The position numbers and the translations under genes are program-made. This document shows positions 15,438-17,564 of a stretch of 17,564 nucleotides of DNA, piece by piece. The stretch spans positions 1 to 17,564 of the forward strand of contig JAKARZ010000038.1 of assembly GCA_021828405.1 (NCBI GenBank), written 5' to 3'. A model generated the notes under the pieces. The model made no database searches, had not been told where the DNA came from, and was given only the letters and a program-made list of their open reading frames with translations. The DNA is from Bacillota bacterium. Lineage in GTDB: Bacteria > Bacillota_E > Sulfobacillia > Sulfobacillales > JAIMBI01. Each line of letters opens with the position of its first letter. The stretch's first letter is position 1.

Positions 15438-16505
15438 TTATTCAGGCAGATACGTCCGCCTCACCCGGCCGATCTGGTCCAAACGCGCGAGTGCCAGCCG
15501 ATCCGCTGCTTCATAGGTCGGGATATCTTCCTGCACAGCGATTCGTATCACTTCCGCCACCTGCTGTCCAATTTGTGCCACCCTTTTGTAAGCCCGGTCG
15601 TGATGGTAGCCATCCGGATGCAGTTCGTCCGCCACATTGACCACGCCGCCCCCGTTGATCACGAAATCCGGGACATAAAGGATCTGGCGCGCCCGGAGTG
15701 CATCGCCGTGCCTCGGCTCCTTCAGCTGGTTGTTCGCGGACCCCGCCACGATGCGGCAGGCCAGCCGCGGGAGGGTGTCATCGTTCACAACCGCCCCTAA
15801 GGCGCAAGGGGCAAAAATATCGCAGGCCACATCATAGATGGCGTCCGGCCCAACGACGGCCGCACCTAACTCCTGCGCCACGCGCTCGGCGTGCTCGGGT
15901 CTGATGTCGGCGACCGTAAGCCGCGCCCCCTCGTCATGCAGCATGCGCGACAGGACGGTCCCGACATGCCCGAGGCCCTGCACCGCCACGTGGCGCCCCT
16001 GAAGGGACGGAGACCCATACACGTGGGCTAGCGCGGCCTTCATGCCCTCAACCACTCCCAACGCGGTTGCTGGCGAAGGGTCTCCGCTGGTTTCCAGAAG
16101 TCCTCCAACGAACTTTGTTTCCCGTGCCATCGTCTCCATGTCTTCCGTGGTGATGCCCACGTCCTCAGCGGTGATGTAGCGCCCCCCGAGACTTTGCACC
16201 AGCCGACCAAAACTTCTCAGCATGGCTTCTGACTTGGGTACGTCCGGTTCGGCCCAAATGACCGACTTGCCCCCGCCCATGTCCAGCCCCATCGCGGCAT
16301 TCTTGAACGTCATGCCCCGCGAGAGCCGGAGGGCATCCGTCACGGCCTCTTCTTCCGAGGCGTACTGCCACCGGCGGCATCCTCCCAACGCCGGTCCCAT
16401 CGAGGTATCGTGAATGGCCACAATCGCCCGGAGACCGGTGGTGCGGTCGTACCAAAATACGACCTCCTCGTGGCCATGCTCTCGCATCGCCTCGAATATA
16501 TTCAT
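15438..16505 (-). CDS. bcd: Leucine dehydrogenase-type amino acid dehydrogenase
   Basis: NAD-dependent oxidative deamination of branched-chain amino acids to 2-oxo acids, a first step towards branched-chain fatty acids or energy. The 355-residue length is normal. The catalytic region shows LGGCRRWQY (40-48), K68 (MTFKNAA) and K80 (DMGGGKSV), matching the two lysines of leucine dehydrogenase. The NAD domain has VQGLGHVG (near 174-181) and VADIRPEH, and the later segment FVINGGGVVNVADEL is typical. Phenylalanine or valine dehydrogenases share these motifs, so substrate is not certain. No ptb, buk or bkd genes adjoin it. The ATG has no in-frame alternative upstream before a stop, yet the only good Shine-Dalgarno (AAGGAG, 16529-16524) is 18 bases away. 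Confidence 0.92.
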   Translation of the reverse strand: MNIFEAMREHGHEEVVFWYDRTTGLRAIVAIHDTSMGPALGGCRRWQYASEEEAVTDALRLSRGMTFKNAAMGLDMGGGKSVIWAEPDVPKSEAMLRSFGRLVQSLGGRYITAEDVGITTEDMETMARETKFVGGLLETSGDPSPATALGVVEGMKAALAHVYGSPSLQGRHVAVQGLGHVGTVLSRMLHDEGARLTVADIRPEHAERVAQELGAAVVGPDAIYDVACDIFAPCALGAVVNDDTLPRLACRIVAGSANNQLKEPRHGDALRARQILYVPDFVINGGGVVNVADELHPDGYHHDRAYKRVAQIGQQVAEVIRIAVQEDIPTYEAADRLALARLDQIGRVRRTYLPE

Positions 16506-16533
16506 CGTGGCTACCGGAAGTCACTCCTTTCGC

Positions 16534-16703
16534 CCCGCGCGCCGTGCGCGCGGGCCTTCGCGCACTCGTAATGATCGCACACCCCTTCGCCGGGTACAAC
16601 TTGCCCACGGCGGCGGTTCCGGGAGATTTCTTCTCCCCGGGACCCGCGGGCGCGGGTTGCCCTTCCCGCATCGGGGGAAGCGCTCGGTCGCAAGCGCCTC
16701 CCC
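16534..16703 (-). promoter_or_regulatory. Folded 5' leader of bcd
   Basis: On the minus strand four stem-loops precede the bcd Shine-Dalgarno: 16703-16674 (11-bp stem with one G-T pair), 16657-16642 (perfect 7-bp, two-base loop as written), 16640-16619 (GGAGA/TCTCC stem with one bulge) and 16554-16534 (perfect 9-bp stem, ACG loop), the last ending 4 bases before AAAGGAG. Such a leader could control translation, but no known riboswitch or T-box core sequence was recognised. Confidence 0.35.
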
Positions 16704-16765
16704 GGCGCGCCGAGGGGGCGGCGGCCCAGCACGCAGCTCGCTCACCGCGAAAAGGCGGAACGCCG

Positions 16766-16816
16766 AAAAAGCGCCGGCCCCGGCGACACCGGGGCCGGCG
16801 TGAGAACACGCCGGCC
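16766..16816 (-). terminator. Terminator of spo0A with overlapping alternative hairpin
   Basis: Downstream of spo0A the minus strand has a perfect 11-bp stem (16799-16789 with 16783-16773, 5-base loop) followed by GC and TTTTT (16770-16766): a good intrinsic terminator. Overlapping it upstream is a second perfect 10-bp stem (16816-16807 with 16802-16793, 4-base loop) sharing seven bases of the first. The two cannot form fully at once, the geometry of a terminator/antiterminator pair. Confidence 0.7.
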
Positions 16817-16892
16817 GCGCCGTCTCCAGCTGACGCCCACCTGACGGGATGGCGCCCCTGGGTGAGTGTGGCGGCTCGTTCCGGCGCCAAGC

Positions 16893-16919
16893 CAGGACGC
16901 AGGGGAGCCCCGCGTCCTG
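16893..16919 (-). repeat. Hairpin just after the spo0A stop
   Basis: CAGGACGC and GCGTCCTG form a perfect 8-bp stem, extended inward by GGG/CCC pairing, 15 bases past the spo0A stop. No T-run follows, so it is more likely an mRNA 3'-stability element than a terminator. The actual terminator is about 100 bases further on. Confidence 0.5.
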
Positions 16920-16934
16920 CGCTTCCCGCGGTGC

Positions 16935-17564
16935 CTAGCTCGCCTTCATCTGCATGCGCAGGCGGTCCGCCACCATGGCGATGAACTCCGAGTTGGTGGG
17001 CTTGCCGCGATCGCGATTCACGGTATGCCCAAAGATGCTGTTGATCACATCCACGTTCCCCCGGCTCCAGGCAACCTCGATCGCGTGGCGAATGGCTCGC
17101 TCCACGCGGCTCGGGGTCGTCTTGTACTGCGCCGCAATCGCGGGATACAGCTCCTTGGTCACGCCCGACAGCAGGTCCACCCGCTCAATCACCATGATGA
17201 TCGCATCGCGCAGGTAGAGGTAGCCCTTGATGTGGGCCGGAATGCCGATCTCGTGGATGATGTTGGTCACTTCGATGTCCACATGCCGAACGGGCAGCAA
17301 CTGCACCTTCGTACCCGTCGACATGCCGAAGTTCCCCACCGGCCGCCGGTCGACCGCCACGGATCCGCCCAGCTGCCGAATCCGCGCTGCCAGCACCTTC
17401 AGGTTGAACGGCTTCAGAATGTAGTAGTCCGCCCCCAGCTCCAGCGCCCGCTGCGTCATGGTTTCCTGGCCAAACGCGGTGAGCACCAGCACCCGCGGCC
17501 GATCCACCGGGTCGACGTCCGCCAGGCGCTCCAACACTCCGATGCCGTCGAGATGCGGCATGAT
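16935..17564 (-). CDS. spo0A: Sporulation master regulator Spo0A (3' part)
   Basis: Response regulator at the end of the sporulation phosphorelay; when phosphorylated it binds 0A boxes to switch on early sporulation genes. Only the last 209 codons are inside the window. The visible part starts two residues after the expected phospho-acceptor aspartate (IMPHLDG), and includes the receiver's switch threonine (LTAFGQE) and conserved lysine (YILKPFN). After a linker comes the winged-helix-like effector domain, with [20 protein letters not shown] as the DNA-recognition helix region and [19 protein letters not shown], nearly identical to the Bacillus protein, ending ...MKAS. The gene is followed by a terminator, so it is likely transcribed independently of bcd. 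Identification is secure despite truncation. Confidence 0.98.
   Translation of the reverse strand: MMPHLDGIGVLERLADVDPVDRPRVLVLTAFGQETMTQRALELGADYYILKPFNLKVLAARIRQLGGSVAVDRRPVGNFGMSTGTKVQLLPVRHVDIEVTNIIHEIGIPAHIKGYLYLRDAIIMVIERVDLLSGVTKELYPAIAAQYKTTPSRVERAIRHAIEVAWSRGNVDVINSIFGHTVNRDRGKPTNSEFIAMVADRLRMQMKAS

Noticed and set aside
16506..16760. T-box or known riboswitch in the bcd leader.
   Set aside because: I looked for the T-box core (GGGTGGNACCGCG) and for common riboswitch cores and found no convincing match; only hairpins are seen.
1..17564. CRISPR array or tRNA gene.
   Set aside because: No regularly spaced direct repeats and no cloverleaf-like sequence with a TTCRA arm were seen on either strand.

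Overview
The window is 17.6 kb of GC-rich bacterial DNA in which every confidently identified gene lies on the minus strand. A 3' fragment of spo0A and a SpoIIM-type membrane protein point to an endospore-forming Bacillota. The high GC and gene order suggest a deep-branching thermophile-type lineage such as Thermaerobacter, Symbiobacterium or Sulfobacillus relatives. That placement is inference; no phylogeny was run.

Layout from right to left, the direction of transcription. (1) Spo0A (16935-17564, N-terminus outside the window), then a 430-base structured spacer with a terminator-like hairpin and a heavily folded leader. (2) A leucine-dehydrogenase-type gene (15438-16505), followed closely by two unrecognised proteins that are coupled to each other by an ATGA overlap (14656-15417, 14258-14659). 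(3) A spoIIM-like gene (13365-13997) and alanine dehydrogenase ald (11945-13066). (4) A decayed mobile-element zone (about 8.1-11.8 kb): a 3' remnant of an IS1634/IS4-like DDE transposase, and an IS607-type element whose serine recombinase (tnpA) and TnpB genes are both recognisable but broken by several frameshifts. (5) A tightly packed run xerD, deoB, pdp, dacF and a DksA/TraR-type zinc-finger gene (2837-7873), joined by short gaps and start/stop overlaps. (6) murE and a family 2 glycosyltransferase (161-2538), joined by a TGATG overlap. (7) The left edge (1-130), which on the minus strand resembles the promoter and boxA-containing leader of an rRNA operon reading out of the window.

Functionally, the region combines sporulation control (Spo0A, SpoIIM, a DacF-type carboxypeptidase), oxidative deamination of branched-chain amino acids and alanine, pyrimidine nucleoside and deoxyribose-phosphate salvage (Pdp with DeoB), chromosome dimer resolution (XerD) and wall precursor synthesis (MurE). 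The association spoIIM, xerD, deoB, nucleoside phosphorylase, dacF is familiar from Bacillus-type genomes. Here the mobile-element debris sits inside that block, between ald and xerD.

The points most worth a second look are: the TnpB remnant, whose first RuvC aspartate reads as glutamate and which is followed by hairpins resembling a guide (omega/re) RNA; the unusual substrate-region motifs of MurE; the uncharacterised protein pair after bcd; the folded bcd leader with its distant Shine-Dalgarno; and the cluster of three GC-rich hairpins downstream of ald. I saw no convincing new multi-gene defence or biosynthetic system, no CRISPR array and no tRNA.
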